The notes: generated from the sequence alone by a model not told the origin. A stretch of DNA of 64,000 nucleotides from Paraburkholderia fungorum (GCF_003610895.1 NZ_MCAS01000001.1:1-64000), one strand, 5' to 3'. Counted from the first letter of the stretch, positions 45,448 through 54,283 are shown. A program made the numbers and translations.

Positions 45448-46212
45448 CTACAGGAACTTCGTCGGCCAGATCATCGTGCGCCAGATATGCGCCGACGGAC
45501 TGCCGTCGAAGCCGAGCCCTTCCTTCGGCTGCCGGAAATTGCGTCCGATGATGTCGACGAAATCGTCGAGACTCACCACCGCGTTCGGATCGAACGAATA
45601 GATGTCGTGCAGCGTGATCGAGCGGCTCGACATGTACCACTTGTGATTGCGTGCGTACTCGTAGTCGCGTTTGATATATGGCTCGGGCTCGTAGTCCTTG
45701 CCGAAATAGCGCAGATACGCATCCGGGTACCCATAGCCCACCGATTCGTCCGCGAAAAACCGCAGCGCCTGGTGATACTGGATGGCCCAGCTGACCTCTT
45801 CGTCCACATACGGCGCGATCATCTGCGCGCCCCAGTAGCCATGATCGCCGCGAATGAAACCGGCCACGCTGATGTCGTGCAGCAGGCAGGCCAGCACGAT
45901 TTTCTCGCTCTGCCCGGCTTTCAGCGCGTGCGTCGCACTTTGCAGCACATGATTGGCCGGCCCGAAGCGGTACTTGAAAAAGTCGATCAAGGTGGGTTTC
46001 GCCGGCATCTTCTGCAGACGCGGATCGTCACCCATCATGAAGTGGCCCGTGCCCGGCGGCGGCGCAATAGCCTGGGTCGGATCGCGGTCGCCCGAGGTGT
46101 AGATCACCGATTTCACCACGCGCCGGTCCAGCTCCGCGATCATCTTGTGTTCAAGCGCGTCGGCGCGCTCGGAAAGCGTAGGCTCGTGACCGCCTGCGGT
46201 TTGATTGCTCAT
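45448..46212 (-). CDS. HD-domain protein, possible diiron oxygenase or hydrolase
   Basis: 254 residues from ATG 46212, with AGAGGAG nine bases upstream inside a 9-mer repeat tract. The HD metal-binding pattern is His88 (ANHVLQ), His112-Asp113 (LLHDIS), His124 (GDHGYWG) and His147 (QYHQALRFF), with Asp-rich candidates for the last ligand near 198. The 24-residue step from the first His to the HD pair matches PhnZ. Two extra histidines after HD are typical of dinuclear HD enzymes (PhnZ-type mixed-valent oxygenases or phosphodiesterases). It sits inside the aromatic-degradation operon, so an oxidative or hydrolytic step is likely. The reaction is unknown. Confidence 0.7.
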   Translation of the reverse strand: MSNQTAGGHEPTLSERADALEHKMIAELDRRVVKSVIYTSGDRDPTQAIAPPPGTGHFMMGDDPRLQKMPAKPTLIDFFKYRFGPANHVLQSATHALKAGQSEKIVLACLLHDISVAGFIRGDHGYWGAQMIAPYVDEEVSWAIQYHQALRFFADESVGYGYPDAYLRYFGKDYEPEPYIKRDYEYARNHKWYMSSRSITLHDIYSFDPNAVVSLDDFVDIIGRNFRQPKEGLGFDGSPSAHIWRTMIWPTKFL

Positions 46213-46221
46213 TGCGTTTTG

Positions 46222-46266
46222 CTCCTCTGTCTCTTCTGTCTCTTCTGTCTCTTCTGTCTCTTCGGT
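46222..46266. repeat. Tandem 9-bp repeat in the ribosome-binding leader of the HD gene
   Basis: Five units of CTCTTCTGT (three perfect copies at 46231-46257, one variant on each side). On the coding strand this reads ACAGAAGAG repeated, a polypurine tract directly before the ATG at 46212, lying between the RraA stop and the HD start. Confidence 0.75.
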
Positions 46267-46280
46267 GTCGAACCGTGCGT

Positions 46281-46949
46281 CTAGCGATTCCAGCCGTAAA
46301 TATCGAGCGTCAGCTCGCCTGCGGCGATGCGCGCGAGTATTTCCGCTTCCTTGTCCTCGCGTTCGCGCGCGGCGCGCAAGGTCGCTTCGACCGATTCCTG
46401 CGCGAGCACCACTACGCCGTCCGCGTCGCCCACCACCAGATCGCCCGCCCGCACGGCGACATCGCCGATCCGCAACGGATGATTGATCCAGCCGCGTGCC
46501 GCGAAATCCTTGGTCGTGCCGCGAATACACAAGCCACGCGAGAACACCGGGAAACCGATGCGCGTGAGCAATTCGGCATCACGAACGCAGCCATCGATGA
46601 CAAGACCCGCCACACCGCGCTCCTTGGCCGCCGTCGACATGACTTCACCCCAGTAGCCGGCTTCGTAGTAGTCGCTCGTGTACACCACCAGCACGTCGCC
46701 CGGCTGTGCGAGGACCAGCGCGCGATGCAGCCAGAGATTGTCGCCGGGCGGCGAATGCACGGTGAGCGCCGGGCCGCAGACACGGAACGCCGAACTGACC
46801 GGCTTGATCGCCGAAGGCAGCGCGCCCCGTTTGCTGGCGGCTTCAAGCAAGGTTGCCGAGGGAAAAGCGCGGGCCGCCTCGATCACGTTCGCGGCCGGCC
46901 GCTCAATCGATGCGGTGACCAGCGGCGAATCGATAAAAGGGTAGGACAT
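46281..46949 (-). CDS. RraA-family / HMG-aldolase-like protein (copy 1)
   Basis: 222 residues. RraA fold (ex-menG): ALTVHSPPGDN, the central GLVIDGCVRDAELL with Asp119-Gly120 and Arg123-Asp124, FPVFSRG, and GDLVVGDADGVVVL. Family members either inhibit RNase E or are divalent-metal class II aldolases cleaving 4-hydroxy-4-methyl-2-oxoglutarate or 4-carboxy-4-hydroxy-2-oxoadipate to pyruvate plus a keto acid. The catabolic neighbours (LigB-like, LigJ-like) favour the aldolase. CAGGAG precedes the ATG. Most divergent of the three adjacent copies at its N-terminus. Confidence 0.85.
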   Translation of the reverse strand: MSYPFIDSPLVTASIERPAANVIEAARAFPSATLLEAASKRGALPSAIKPVSSAFRVCGPALTVHSPPGDNLWLHRALVLAQPGDVLVVYTSDYYEAGYWGEVMSTAAKERGVAGLVIDGCVRDAELLTRIGFPVFSRGLCIRGTTKDFAARGWINHPLRIGDVAVRAGDLVVGDADGVVVLAQESVEATLRAAREREDKEAEILARIAAGELTLDIYGWNR

Positions 46950-47008
46950 GGTGTCTCCTGATGGATATTCTGATGAATCGCGCGACGTGGCGTCTTGAGT
47001 GTGGCCGC

Positions 47009-47701
47009 TCAGGCGCTCACTTTGGTCTGCAGCGCGTGATAGCGATGCTGCTTGCGCGCCTCGTCGAGCCGCATGCCTTGCCGCGCCGCTTCGCGAATCG
47101 CATGCTCCGCCGCGTGAATCTCTTCGGCCGCGGCCAGCACGCGATCTTCGTGAACCCGCGGAATCACGATCACGCCATCCGCGTCGCCGATCAGCAGGTC
47201 GCCCGGCAATACACGCGCGTTGCCGATATTGACCGGCACCTGGGTACTTTCGACCTGCACGCGGTCTTTACCGGTACGCATCCAGTGTCCCTTGCTGAAC
47301 ACAGGGTAACCCAGCGATAAACACAGGCTCACATCGCGGCAGATACCGTCAATGACGGTACCGGCAATTTTCCGCCGATGGGCGATTTCCGTGAGAATGT
47401 CGCCCCACACCGTGCAGTCTTCACGGCCCGCGTTATCCAGCACGATCACACCGCCTTCCGGCACGTCGTCGATATAGTCGCCGACAGTGCCGGGCGGCGT
47501 CGTCGGCGGCCCGTAAAGAATCGTGAAGGCGCGGCCGCACAGCCGGAAACTCGCATCGCGCGGCTTGATCCCGGTACATTGCCCGACAATGCCGAGGCGA
47601 TCCAGCGCATCGCTCAGTGTCGCGGTATCGAGGCGCTGGGCGCGCTGCGCATTCCTGTCGTTGGCCTGGTTCGCGTTGTTCGCGTTGTTCGTCTCGCTCA
47701 T
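47009..47701 (-). CDS. RraA-family / HMG-aldolase-like protein (copy 2)
   Basis: 230 residues. The first 20 are an unusual Asn-rich stretch (SETNNANNANQANDRNAQ) encoded by 9-bp repeats. The RraA core follows: LSDALDRLGIVGQCTGIKP, GRAFTILYGP, AGTVIDGICRD with Asp118 and Arg122-Asp123, GYPVFSKG and GDLLIGDADGVIVIP. Starts two bases after the stop of copy 3 (TAA AC ATG), so translation is probably coupled. Likely a metal-dependent aldolase or a relative acting on another substrate. Confidence 0.87.
   Translation of the reverse strand: MSETNNANNANQANDRNAQRAQRLDTATLSDALDRLGIVGQCTGIKPRDASFRLCGRAFTILYGPPTTPPGTVGDYIDDVPEGGVIVLDNAGREDCTVWGDILTEIAHRRKIAGTVIDGICRDVSLCLSLGYPVFSKGHWMRTGKDRVQVESTQVPVNIGNARVLPGDLLIGDADGVIVIPRVHEDRVLAAAEEIHAAEHAIREAARQGMRLDEARKQHRYHALQTKVSA
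47669..47691. repeat. Tandem 9-bp repeat at the 5' end of RraA copy 2
   Basis: GTTCGCGTT twice plus a partial third unit, encoding Asn-Ala-Asn on the minus strand. Same unit length as, but different sequence from, the repeat at 46222-46266. Confidence 0.55.
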
Positions 47702-47703
47702 GT

Positions 47704-48387
47704 TTATCCCCTGTCCTGCAGCATATATTCGTAGTCCGCACCCATCACCTGTGCGATGGGCACGCCATTGAGCAGCTTTTTCGCCATCGCCGCTTCCTTG
47801 CCGGCGATCTGCTCGGCAGCGGCAAGCACGCGTTCGGCGTCCGCGGCGGCGATAAAGATCACCGCGCTGTTGTCGGCGATGACGTAGTCACCCGGATAGA
47901 CGCATACCCGCGCCACCATGATCGGCACATTGGTGCCGGCCTCGGCAACGCGATTGCGTGCCGTAAAGGCCGTCAATGCCCGCGCGAAAACCGGGAAATC
48001 GTATTGGCGCGCTTCATCGATATCGCGTACGGGGCCATCCGCAATCACGCCCTCGATGCCGCGCAACGAGGCGCCGAGCGAGAGAATGCCGCCCCAACTG
48101 CCCGCGTCGAGCCCCGTGTGCTGTTCGACCACGATCACATCGCCCTCGCCGGCGGATTCGATGGCCGTCGTGCCGAGATGGCGCGGCGCCCCGCCATGAG
48201 CGGCGGCGCTCACTTGCGCGGCTTCCACCAGCTTCACGGTCACGACCTTGCCGGCGATGCGGCGCGAGGTCGAACGCTGCGGCAAACCGGTAACCGTGCC
48301 GGTTAAACCGAGCTTGTCGAGTGCATCCGATACCGCGCAACAATCGAGCCGCTGCAGGCGTCGGGTGATGTCATCTGCTTGTTTCAT
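47704..48387 (-). CDS. RraA-family / HMG-aldolase-like protein (copy 3)
   Basis: 227 residues. RraA core: CAVSDALDKLGLTGTVTGL, GKVVTVKLV, GDVIVVEQHTGLDAGSWGG, GVIADGPVRDIDEA with Asp117 and Arg121-Asp122, FPVFAR and YVIADNSAVIFI. GGAG precedes the ATG. It lies directly downstream of the LigB-like gene. Three unequal paralogs in a row imply different substrates or a hetero-oligomer. Confidence 0.87.
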   Translation of the reverse strand: MKQADDITRRLQRLDCCAVSDALDKLGLTGTVTGLPQRSTSRRIAGKVVTVKLVEAAQVSAAAHGGAPRHLGTTAIESAGEGDVIVVEQHTGLDAGSWGGILSLGASLRGIEGVIADGPVRDIDEARQYDFPVFARALTAFTARNRVAEAGTNVPIMVARVCVYPGDYVIADNSAVIFIAAADAERVLAAAEQIAGKEAAMAKKLLNGVPIAQVMGADYEYMLQDRG

Positions 48388-48442
48388 GCGTGTCTGCTCC
48401 GTTCCTCATATTCGTTTTGTCTGCTACTGCCGCCCTGCTCGC

Positions 48443-49450
48443 TCATTCCCAGCAGGCAAACGCCATCCCCGAACCCGTGCCGGCTTCCGAGCGATAACAG
48501 GCGACATAGTCGATCAGCGTCATCTCGAGCGACGCGCTCGCGGCAAGACCGACAAGCGGCAACCAGCTCTTGATTTCTGACGTATTGCCGTTGAAATACG
48601 CTTCCGGAATATCGCGCAACGTGGCCTCGTCGCGCTCGGCGAGCGCGCCCAGCACGTGGCGATCGAGTGCTTCGTCGACCACGAAGTGACTCATGCCGCC
48701 AGATGCGACCACCACCACGCGAAGCGCCGACGGCAAGCGCCGGATCGCCGCGCCGAGCGCGTGACCGAGCGCGAGGCAGCGTGCGACGCGCGGCTGATTC
48801 GGCGGCACGCCCACGTTCAGAAACACGGGCACCGACGGCGGCGGCGCATCGCGCATCACGCGGCGATAGACGAAGCCGAACGCATGCGGAATGCCATGCT
48901 GGCGATCCTCGCTCTTCGGCAAGCGGTTCGACACGGCGATATCGAAACCGTCGTCGACGAGCGAGCGCACCAGCGTCGACGCATGATCCGGTGCGCCGGG
49001 ATAAACCGCGCCTTCAGGCGGACAGTGGCCATCTTCCGCCTCGGCGATACCCGGCGGCAAACGGCGGCGCTGCTCGTCCGACAGCGGCAGGTTTTCGATC
49101 TGCTCACCGCCGAAAATCGTGATCGCCGGGGTCAGATCGTCCTTGAACACCTCGCGCTGATCGTTGCCGAGCACGATGACGAGATCGGCCTTCATCGCGT
49201 GGAAGCGTTCGGCAAGCGTATCGAGCGCGCGCTGGCAAGCCGCGTAGCGTTCCTGCCTGGACGCTTCGGTAACTGCCGCAGCAAAACCGGGGGCTCGTGC
49301 TTCCAGCAACGCCGCGTAGTCGTATGAACGCCCCTGAAACCAGTGCGATGGATTCTTCATATCCGCGCCGGCCCGCAAATGCCAGAGTTCGGGTGGCATC
49401 GACAGCAAGGGGCCGTGCGATGTGGCGATTGCCCCGATCATCGTTGCCAT
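48443..49450 (-). CDS. LigB-type (class III) extradiol ring-cleavage dioxygenase
   Basis: 335 residues. LigB-superfamily features: N-terminal IGAIATSHGPLL with metal-ligand candidate His12, then DLVIVLGNDQREVF near residue 95 (ND-rich loop), HASTLVRSLVDDGFDIAVSNRL, and VVVVASGGMSHFVVDEALDRHVL near 250-270. Class III Fe(II) enzymes cleave catecholic rings meta to the hydroxyls (protocatechuate 4,5-, gallate or methylgallate type). There is no separate LigA-type alpha-subunit gene nearby, so it is probably a single-component or two-domain relative. Product would feed the adjacent LigJ-like hydratase. Confidence 0.82.
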   Translation of the reverse strand: MATMIGAIATSHGPLLSMPPELWHLRAGADMKNPSHWFQGRSYDYAALLEARAPGFAAAVTEASRQERYAACQRALDTLAERFHAMKADLVIVLGNDQREVFKDDLTPAITIFGGEQIENLPLSDEQRRRLPPGIAEAEDGHCPPEGAVYPGAPDHASTLVRSLVDDGFDIAVSNRLPKSEDRQHGIPHAFGFVYRRVMRDAPPPSVPVFLNVGVPPNQPRVARCLALGHALGAAIRRLPSALRVVVVASGGMSHFVVDEALDRHVLGALAERDEATLRDIPEAYFNGNTSEIKSWLPLVGLAASASLEMTLIDYVACYRSEAGTGSGMAFACWE

Positions 49451-49490
49451 GCCGCGCTCCCATTGAGTGTGGTTTTCATCGCCAATGCGT

Positions 49491-50528
49491 TCAACGGGCC
49501 CCGGCTGTGCCAGCCGGTTGGTCGAGACGGAACACCTTGCGGGCGTTGCCTTCGAAAATCATCCGTTTCTCGTCGCCGCTCAACCACTCGAAACCTTCAA
49601 TGATCGGACGAATGTCATCCAGCCAGCGGCCCGTCTGCGGATCCTTCACCGTGCCGACTCCCGGCCGCTCCGCACCGAAGATGCAGCGGTCCGCGCCGAC
49701 CGTCTTGATGAGCAGACGCAACGCTTCTTCCGAGTACAGCACCGTGTCGTAGTAGAGACGGCGCAAGCTGTCGAGAAATGGTTCGCTCGCACGTCCAGGC
49801 CGCAGCGAAGGCGCCTGGAAGCGGCCGAATTGATACGGCACCGCGCCGCCGCCGTGCGAGACAACGATCTTCAACTGCGGGAAATCCTTGAAGACGCGCG
49901 AACGGGCGAGCGCCATCACCGCAATCGTTTCTTCATTGATGAAGTGCAGCGAATAGTTGTGCCGCTCCGAACGGCATCCAGCCGAATGCAGGTACGCGGG
50001 CACATCGAGCTCGACGAGCTTCTCATAGAGCGGATACCAGTATTCGTTGCCGAGGTCAGGCACCTCGTTGGTCGCAAGGCCCTCACTCGGGTCGGTATTC
50101 AGCAGCACGCCAACGAGACCGAGTTCCTTGATGCAGCGTTCGAGTTCAGGCAGCCATCCGCGCACCGGCTCGCCCCACGCCTGCGGCAAGCCGCCAATGC
50201 CGCGAAACGTCTGCGGCATCAGCCGCGCCTGTTGCGCGATCATGTCGTTGGTTTCCTCGGTGAACCAGTGGACGATCTTCGCGGGTTTTTCGCTATGCAT
50301 CATCTGATACGGGCGCGGCGAGATCAGTTGCAAGTCCGTGCCGATGTCACGCAACTGCTCGACGTGCGACTTGGTGCCGAATGTCGGCGCATTGAGCACC
50401 GCCATCATTTCGTCGTCGCTGATCTGTGCGGTGCCACGGCCGTGCGCGCCGCGATGGGAAACAAGACCGGACTTCCAGACGTAGAGTGAATCCGGCGCGG
50501 TAACGTGCGCGTGCGCATCGATGATCAT
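49491..50528 (-). CDS. LigJ-like amidohydrolase (probable 4-oxalomesaconate hydratase)
   Basis: 345 residues. COG2159 metal-dependent hydrolase: MIIDAHAHV (metal ligands at the end of strand 1), ELERCIKELGLVGVLLNTDP, WYPLYEKLVELDVPAYLHSAG with a third His near 178, IVVSHGGGAVPYQFGRF and IFGAERPGVGTV. The ELERC...LGxxGxxLNxDP and SHGGGAVPYxxGRF signatures match LigJ of the protocatechuate/gallate meta-cleavage pathway, which hydrates 4-oxalomesaconate to the substrate of the RraA-type aldolase. 5-carboxyvanillate-decarboxylase-like activity is an alternative within the same superfamily. GGAGAC precedes the ATG. Confidence 0.83.
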   Translation of the reverse strand: MIIDAHAHVTAPDSLYVWKSGLVSHRGAHGRGTAQISDDEMMAVLNAPTFGTKSHVEQLRDIGTDLQLISPRPYQMMHSEKPAKIVHWFTEETNDMIAQQARLMPQTFRGIGGLPQAWGEPVRGWLPELERCIKELGLVGVLLNTDPSEGLATNEVPDLGNEYWYPLYEKLVELDVPAYLHSAGCRSERHNYSLHFINEETIAVMALARSRVFKDFPQLKIVVSHGGGAVPYQFGRFQAPSLRPGRASEPFLDSLRRLYYDTVLYSEEALRLLIKTVGADRCIFGAERPGVGTVKDPQTGRWLDDIRPIIEGFEWLSGDEKRMIFEGNARKVFRLDQPAGTAGAR

Positions 50529-50554
50529 GAATGTCTCCGTTAATTAATGTGAGT

Positions 50555-51337
50555 TCAGGCCCGGATCGCTTGCGGATCGGGCTGCATGTATAGCGTCGGC
50601 GTCATCGGGATGAAGCTCGTGCGAACGATCTGGATGCGCTCCTGCATCAGATGGCGCGCCAGTTCGACCTCACCTTGGCACACCGCATTGAACAGGCGCC
50701 GATGCGAAGCGATCACACGATTCGCCGTGTCCGCACTCGTATAGGTGGCAAGCAAAGGTGTCAGCACAAAACGCAAGGCCTTGAACTGCGCGAGCAGAAC
50801 CCGATTGCCGGAAGCCTCAACGAGTGCTTCGTGAAACCGCAGCGATGCATCGGTAAAGGTATCGAGTTGCTTGCGCGCGTCTTCCACACCATGCAACGTG
50901 TCACGCAGTGCTGTACGGTGCGCGACCGTCAGATTTTCGGCCGCTTTCTCCGCGGCCAGCACCTCGATCGCCATTTGCGCGTCGAACACTTCACTCGCGC
51001 CGGCACCGATGAGGCTCAGTTGTATCGAGAGTGCGTCGGCAAAACGCTCCGGGTTCGCACCGGCAATCCATACGCCGCCCTTCGCGCCCATGCGGATTTC
51101 CACGATGCCGACCGCTTCCAGCGTTCTCAACGCGTCGCGAGCAGCAGTGCGGCTCACATTGAATTGCTGTGCAAGCGATGCCTCGCTGCCCAGAAAATCG
51201 CCCGCCTTCACCTGCTTCGAGAACAGCGCCGCTCGCACTTGCGACGCGACACGCCATGAAAGCTTTTCCGTTTGCACGGACTCCCAGACTGTCGAAGTCC
51301 GAGCGGGTCTGGCATCGTGCGGAATATTCTCTTTCAT
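50555..51337 (-). CDS. GntR/FadR-family regulator 1
   Basis: 260 residues. N-terminal winged helix: FLGSEASLAQQFNVSRTAARDALRTLEAVGIVEIRMGAKGGVWI (about residues 47-92). The C-terminal FCD ligand-binding domain contains DASLRFHEALVE and SHRRLFNAV with metal/ligand histidines. First gene of the long leftward catabolic operon, with LigJ-like starting 26 bp later. Highly similar to the GntR protein at 55657. Probably represses until a pathway acid binds. Confidence 0.9.
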   Translation of the reverse strand: MKENIPHDARPARTSTVWESVQTEKLSWRVASQVRAALFSKQVKAGDFLGSEASLAQQFNVSRTAARDALRTLEAVGIVEIRMGAKGGVWIAGANPERFADALSIQLSLIGAGASEVFDAQMAIEVLAAEKAAENLTVAHRTALRDTLHGVEDARKQLDTFTDASLRFHEALVEASGNRVLLAQFKALRFVLTPLLATYTSADTANRVIASHRRLFNAVCQGEVELARHLMQERIQIVRTSFIPMTPTLYMQPDPQAIRA

Positions 51338-51418
51338 CAGTCGTACGAATCGTATTGGCTAGTCCATGAGCAGGTTCTAAACCATGCCCGGCGGCTTCAC
51401 TGCTTCGGGGGAATGTTG

Positions 51419-51440
51419 TTAACTATAATATATATAACTT
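51419..51440. promoter_or_regulatory. AT-rich promoter/operator before gntR1 and the catabolic operon
   Basis: TTAACTATAATATATATAAC is a near-palindrome, the most AT-rich point between the aldehyde dehydrogenase and the GntR gene, about 85 nt before the GntR ATG. Includes -10-like TATATT/TATTATA on the minus strand. Confidence 0.45.
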
Positions 51441-51494
51441 TTCTGAGATTGGCCAGCGGCGATCGAGGTTCCGACCGCCGCTTTCGCGGCCCAC

Positions 51495-52943
51495 TCAGGA
51501 CACGGCTTGCTGAACGAACTTTGTGACCAGATACGCCTGCAAGCCTTCAATACCGTTTTCGGAGCCAATGCCGCTCTCCTTGACGCCGCCGAAAGGTACT
51601 TCCGGCCCTGAGACCAGCATGCTATTGATACCGATCATGCCGGCTTCGAGGCCATTCGACAGTTGCAGCGCGCGTCGGTCCGAGCCAGTGAATGCATAGG
51701 CCGCGAGGCCGTATTTCAACCGGTTGGCGCGCTCGAGCACTTCTTCGACGGTCTTGAAAGAACTGAACGGCACCACCGGACCGAACGGTTCTTCGTTCAT
51801 GATCCGCGCCGTTTCGGGCACATCCGCGAGCACGGTCGGCGCGTAGAAGAATCCGGGGCGATTCAGACGCTGGCCGCCGAGCAGCAGGCGCGCACCGTGC
51901 GACACCGCATCCTTGACGAACTCGTCCGCCGCGGTGAGCCGGCGCGCGTTGGCAACCGGGCTCGCCTGGGTATCGGGCTCGAAGGCCGAGCCGACCTTAA
52001 GCTTCGCAGCGACCTCGACAAACTTGTCGATGAAGGCGCCGTAGACGCCCTCCTGAATGTAGAAACGCGTCGGCGAAATGCAGGCTTGCCCGGCCTGGCG
52101 AAACTTGGCATTGGCGGTCATCGTAGCGATACGCGCGACGTCGACGTCGTCGCAAACGATCATCGGCGCATGGCCGCCCAGTTCCATCACCAGCTTCTTC
52201 AGACCGTGCGCCGCGGCCAGCCCGGCGAGATGCTTGCCGACCGGAATCGACCCGGTGAACGCAACGGCCTTGATGACGTCCGACGCGATCAGATATTCCG
52301 ATATCTTTGCCGGCACGCCGAACACCAGATTCAAGACGCCCGGGGGCAAACCCGCATCCTGAAAGCATCGCACCATCGCCGTGGTGGAGCCGGGCGTTTC
52401 TTCGGCCGCTTTCAGAATCACCGAGCACCCTGCCGCGAGCGCGGCCGCCACGGTGCGCGCCGGAATTCGCACGGGAAAATTCCAGGGCGTGAACGCCGCC
52501 ACCGGTCCAACCGGCACCTTCAGCACGAGCTGGCGCGAATTCGGCAACGGCCCCGGCACCACACGCCCATAGGCGCGACGCCCTTCTTCCGCGAACCATT
52601 TGACGATATCCGCTGAGCTGTGCGCTTCCTGCAGGCCGTCGGCCAGCATCTTGCCGTGCTCGAAACTCATCAGCGTGCCAATCTCCTCGGCGCGTTCGTG
52701 CATCAGTGCAGCGGCCTTGTCGATGATGGCGGCCCGCTCCGCGGCACTCATGCGCGACCACGTGGCGAATCCGGCCGCCGCTGCGGCGAGCGCGTCGTCG
52801 AGGTCGGACTGGGTGGCAAGCGGCAACTGGGCGAGCACCGTTTCGTCAGCAGGATTGACGACCGGCTGCGTATCACGCCCTCCGGTGCGCCACTCCCCGT
52901 TGATGAACAGGCCAAGTTGAACGTCGTAACTTCTGGTTTGCAT
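51495..52943 (-). CDS. NAD(P)-dependent aldehyde dehydrogenase (GabD/SSADH-like)
   Basis: 482 residues, usual ALDH length. FTPWNFPVRIPARTVAAALAAGCSVILKAAEETP (cofactor region, about 145-180), catalytic Glu in KLVMELGGHAPMI near 255 and catalytic Cys in FRQAGQACISPTRFY near 288, then EEPFGPVVPFSSF and PEVPFGGVKESGIG. Best resembles succinate-semialdehyde-type dehydrogenases. In this cluster it may oxidise an aromatic or ring-cleavage aldehyde. CGGAGACG precedes the ATG. Runs in the same direction as the Rieske gene 80 bp upstream. Confidence 0.9.
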   Translation of the reverse strand: MQTRSYDVQLGLFINGEWRTGGRDTQPVVNPADETVLAQLPLATQSDLDDALAAAAAGFATWSRMSAAERAAIIDKAAALMHERAEEIGTLMSFEHGKMLADGLQEAHSSADIVKWFAEEGRRAYGRVVPGPLPNSRQLVLKVPVGPVAAFTPWNFPVRIPARTVAAALAAGCSVILKAAEETPGSTTAMVRCFQDAGLPPGVLNLVFGVPAKISEYLIASDVIKAVAFTGSIPVGKHLAGLAAAHGLKKLVMELGGHAPMIVCDDVDVARIATMTANAKFRQAGQACISPTRFYIQEGVYGAFIDKFVEVAAKLKVGSAFEPDTQASPVANARRLTAADEFVKDAVSHGARLLLGGQRLNRPGFFYAPTVLADVPETARIMNEEPFGPVVPFSSFKTVEEVLERANRLKYGLAAYAFTGSDRRALQLSNGLEAGMIGINSMLVSGPEVPFGGVKESGIGSENGIEGLQAYLVTKFVQQAVS

Positions 52944-53023
52944 CTGCGTCTCCGATATCTGATGTCCGGTCGGCGCAAGGCGCCGCCGTGTGCTGTTTTC
53001 GCACCGTTACTGTAGCGCGGACC

Positions 53024-54283
53024 TCAGGGCTCCATGCCCATTGCATCGAGAAAAGCCTTCCTGACATGCTCCGGCTGGCCCGCCTGAAAGCGGAAATCCC
53101 GCAGGTGATGCTTCCACAAAGGATGATTCGCGATCTCCGCGCGCGTCATGCCCTCAACGAACGTGGCGCGCGCGGCAATCGGCAGTTGCACGCATTCATT
53201 GAGCTCCGGATCGCGGATGATGCCCTTCGGCTCGCCGCCGTTGGCGATCACGTCCAGTTCCTCGAAGAAGCGCCGGCGCAACATGACGATGCCGCGATCG
53301 CTGCTGCCCAGGTTTTCTTTGGTGCGATCGGCCACCACGCCCTGTCCCGCCCACGCGACAAAATCCTGATTCATCACGTGGCTTGTGATCCAGCGGCCGG
53401 TTTGCGGATCGGTCACCGGACCGTGCCAGGTCGGCACGCTCTTTTGCTCGTACGGCTCGCTCTCCTTCGGCACGCGGGTGAAAGCCCACGTCACGCTCAA
53501 GGTGCGCGAATCGTCCACCGGCACGCGCCACTCGAAATGTTCGCCGAGAAAGAATGCATTCGGCCACAGGCAGACCCGGCCGATCGACCAGAGCGGATCG
53601 TTCTCGTCCGCATCGCCGCGCAGGCGCTTGTAGATGAACCCATAGTCGAATTCGTCGAAATCGAGTTGTTTATGCGCGGGCGAGTACGGGCCCATCGCCC
53701 CATTCAGGCGCGTGGTCCAGTTGTTGTGCATCCATTCGAAGTGGATGGGATCGATCGAGTTCTCCTGGCATTGCAGCCAGTTGCACGGCACTTCGGAAAT
53801 CACGATCTGCACGAAGCCGTTCTTCCAGGAGAACGGCTCCCAGTTCGGCACGAGCGGTGCAGGTTGCGGCCCAAGGTAGGCCCACAGCAGACCCGCCTTC
53901 TCCTCGACCGGATACGCCTTGATCTTCACGCGCTCTTTGAGTTTCAACTGCGGATTCGCCACGTCCTCGTACGGCTGCTCCGTGCATTTTCCGCCCTGGT
54001 CGTAGAGCCAGCCGTGATAGTTGCAGCGCAGTCCGCACTTTTCGACAAAGCCATAGGCGAGATCGGCGCGACGATGCGGACATTGACGGTCGATCAGGCC
54101 GAAGTTGCCGCTCAGGTCCTTGTACAGCACGAGGTCTTCGCCAAGCAGGCGCACCGGCTTGACCGCCACTTCGTCGAATTCGCTCACGCCGGCAATCGGC
54201 ATCCAGTAACGGCGCAGCAACTCGCCCATCGGCTCGCCCGGCCCAACCTTCGTCAAGAGTTCGTTCTTCGCTTGGGACAGCAT
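53024..54283 (-). CDS. Rieske non-haem iron oxygenase, phthalate-dioxygenase/demethylase type
   Basis: 419 residues. The Rieske [2Fe-2S] ligands are Cys68-Pro-His70 (QCPHRRAD) and Cys87-Asn-Tyr-His90 (CNYHGW). The mononuclear Fe site is Asp178, His181 and His186 (SIDPIHFEWMH). N-terminal LLTKVGPGEPMGELLRRYWMP is like phthalate 4,5-dioxygenase and vanillate O-demethylase oxygenase components (alpha-only). It needs electrons from the reductase encoded divergently at 54541. Expected to hydroxylate or demethylate the substrate that is then meta-cleaved. ATG 54283 has GGAGAC upstream. Confidence 0.9.
   Translation of the reverse strand: MLSQAKNELLTKVGPGEPMGELLRRYWMPIAGVSEFDEVAVKPVRLLGEDLVLYKDLSGNFGLIDRQCPHRRADLAYGFVEKCGLRCNYHGWLYDQGGKCTEQPYEDVANPQLKLKERVKIKAYPVEEKAGLLWAYLGPQPAPLVPNWEPFSWKNGFVQIVISEVPCNWLQCQENSIDPIHFEWMHNNWTTRLNGAMGPYSPAHKQLDFDEFDYGFIYKRLRGDADENDPLWSIGRVCLWPNAFFLGEHFEWRVPVDDSRTLSVTWAFTRVPKESEPYEQKSVPTWHGPVTDPQTGRWITSHVMNQDFVAWAGQGVVADRTKENLGSSDRGIVMLRRRFFEELDVIANGGEPKGIIRDPELNECVQLPIAARATFVEGMTRAEIANHPLWKHHLRDFRFQAGQPEHVRKAFLDAMGMEP

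Noticed and set aside
46222..46266. CRISPR-like array
   Set aside because: Units are contiguous 9-mers without spacers; it is a simple tandem repeat.
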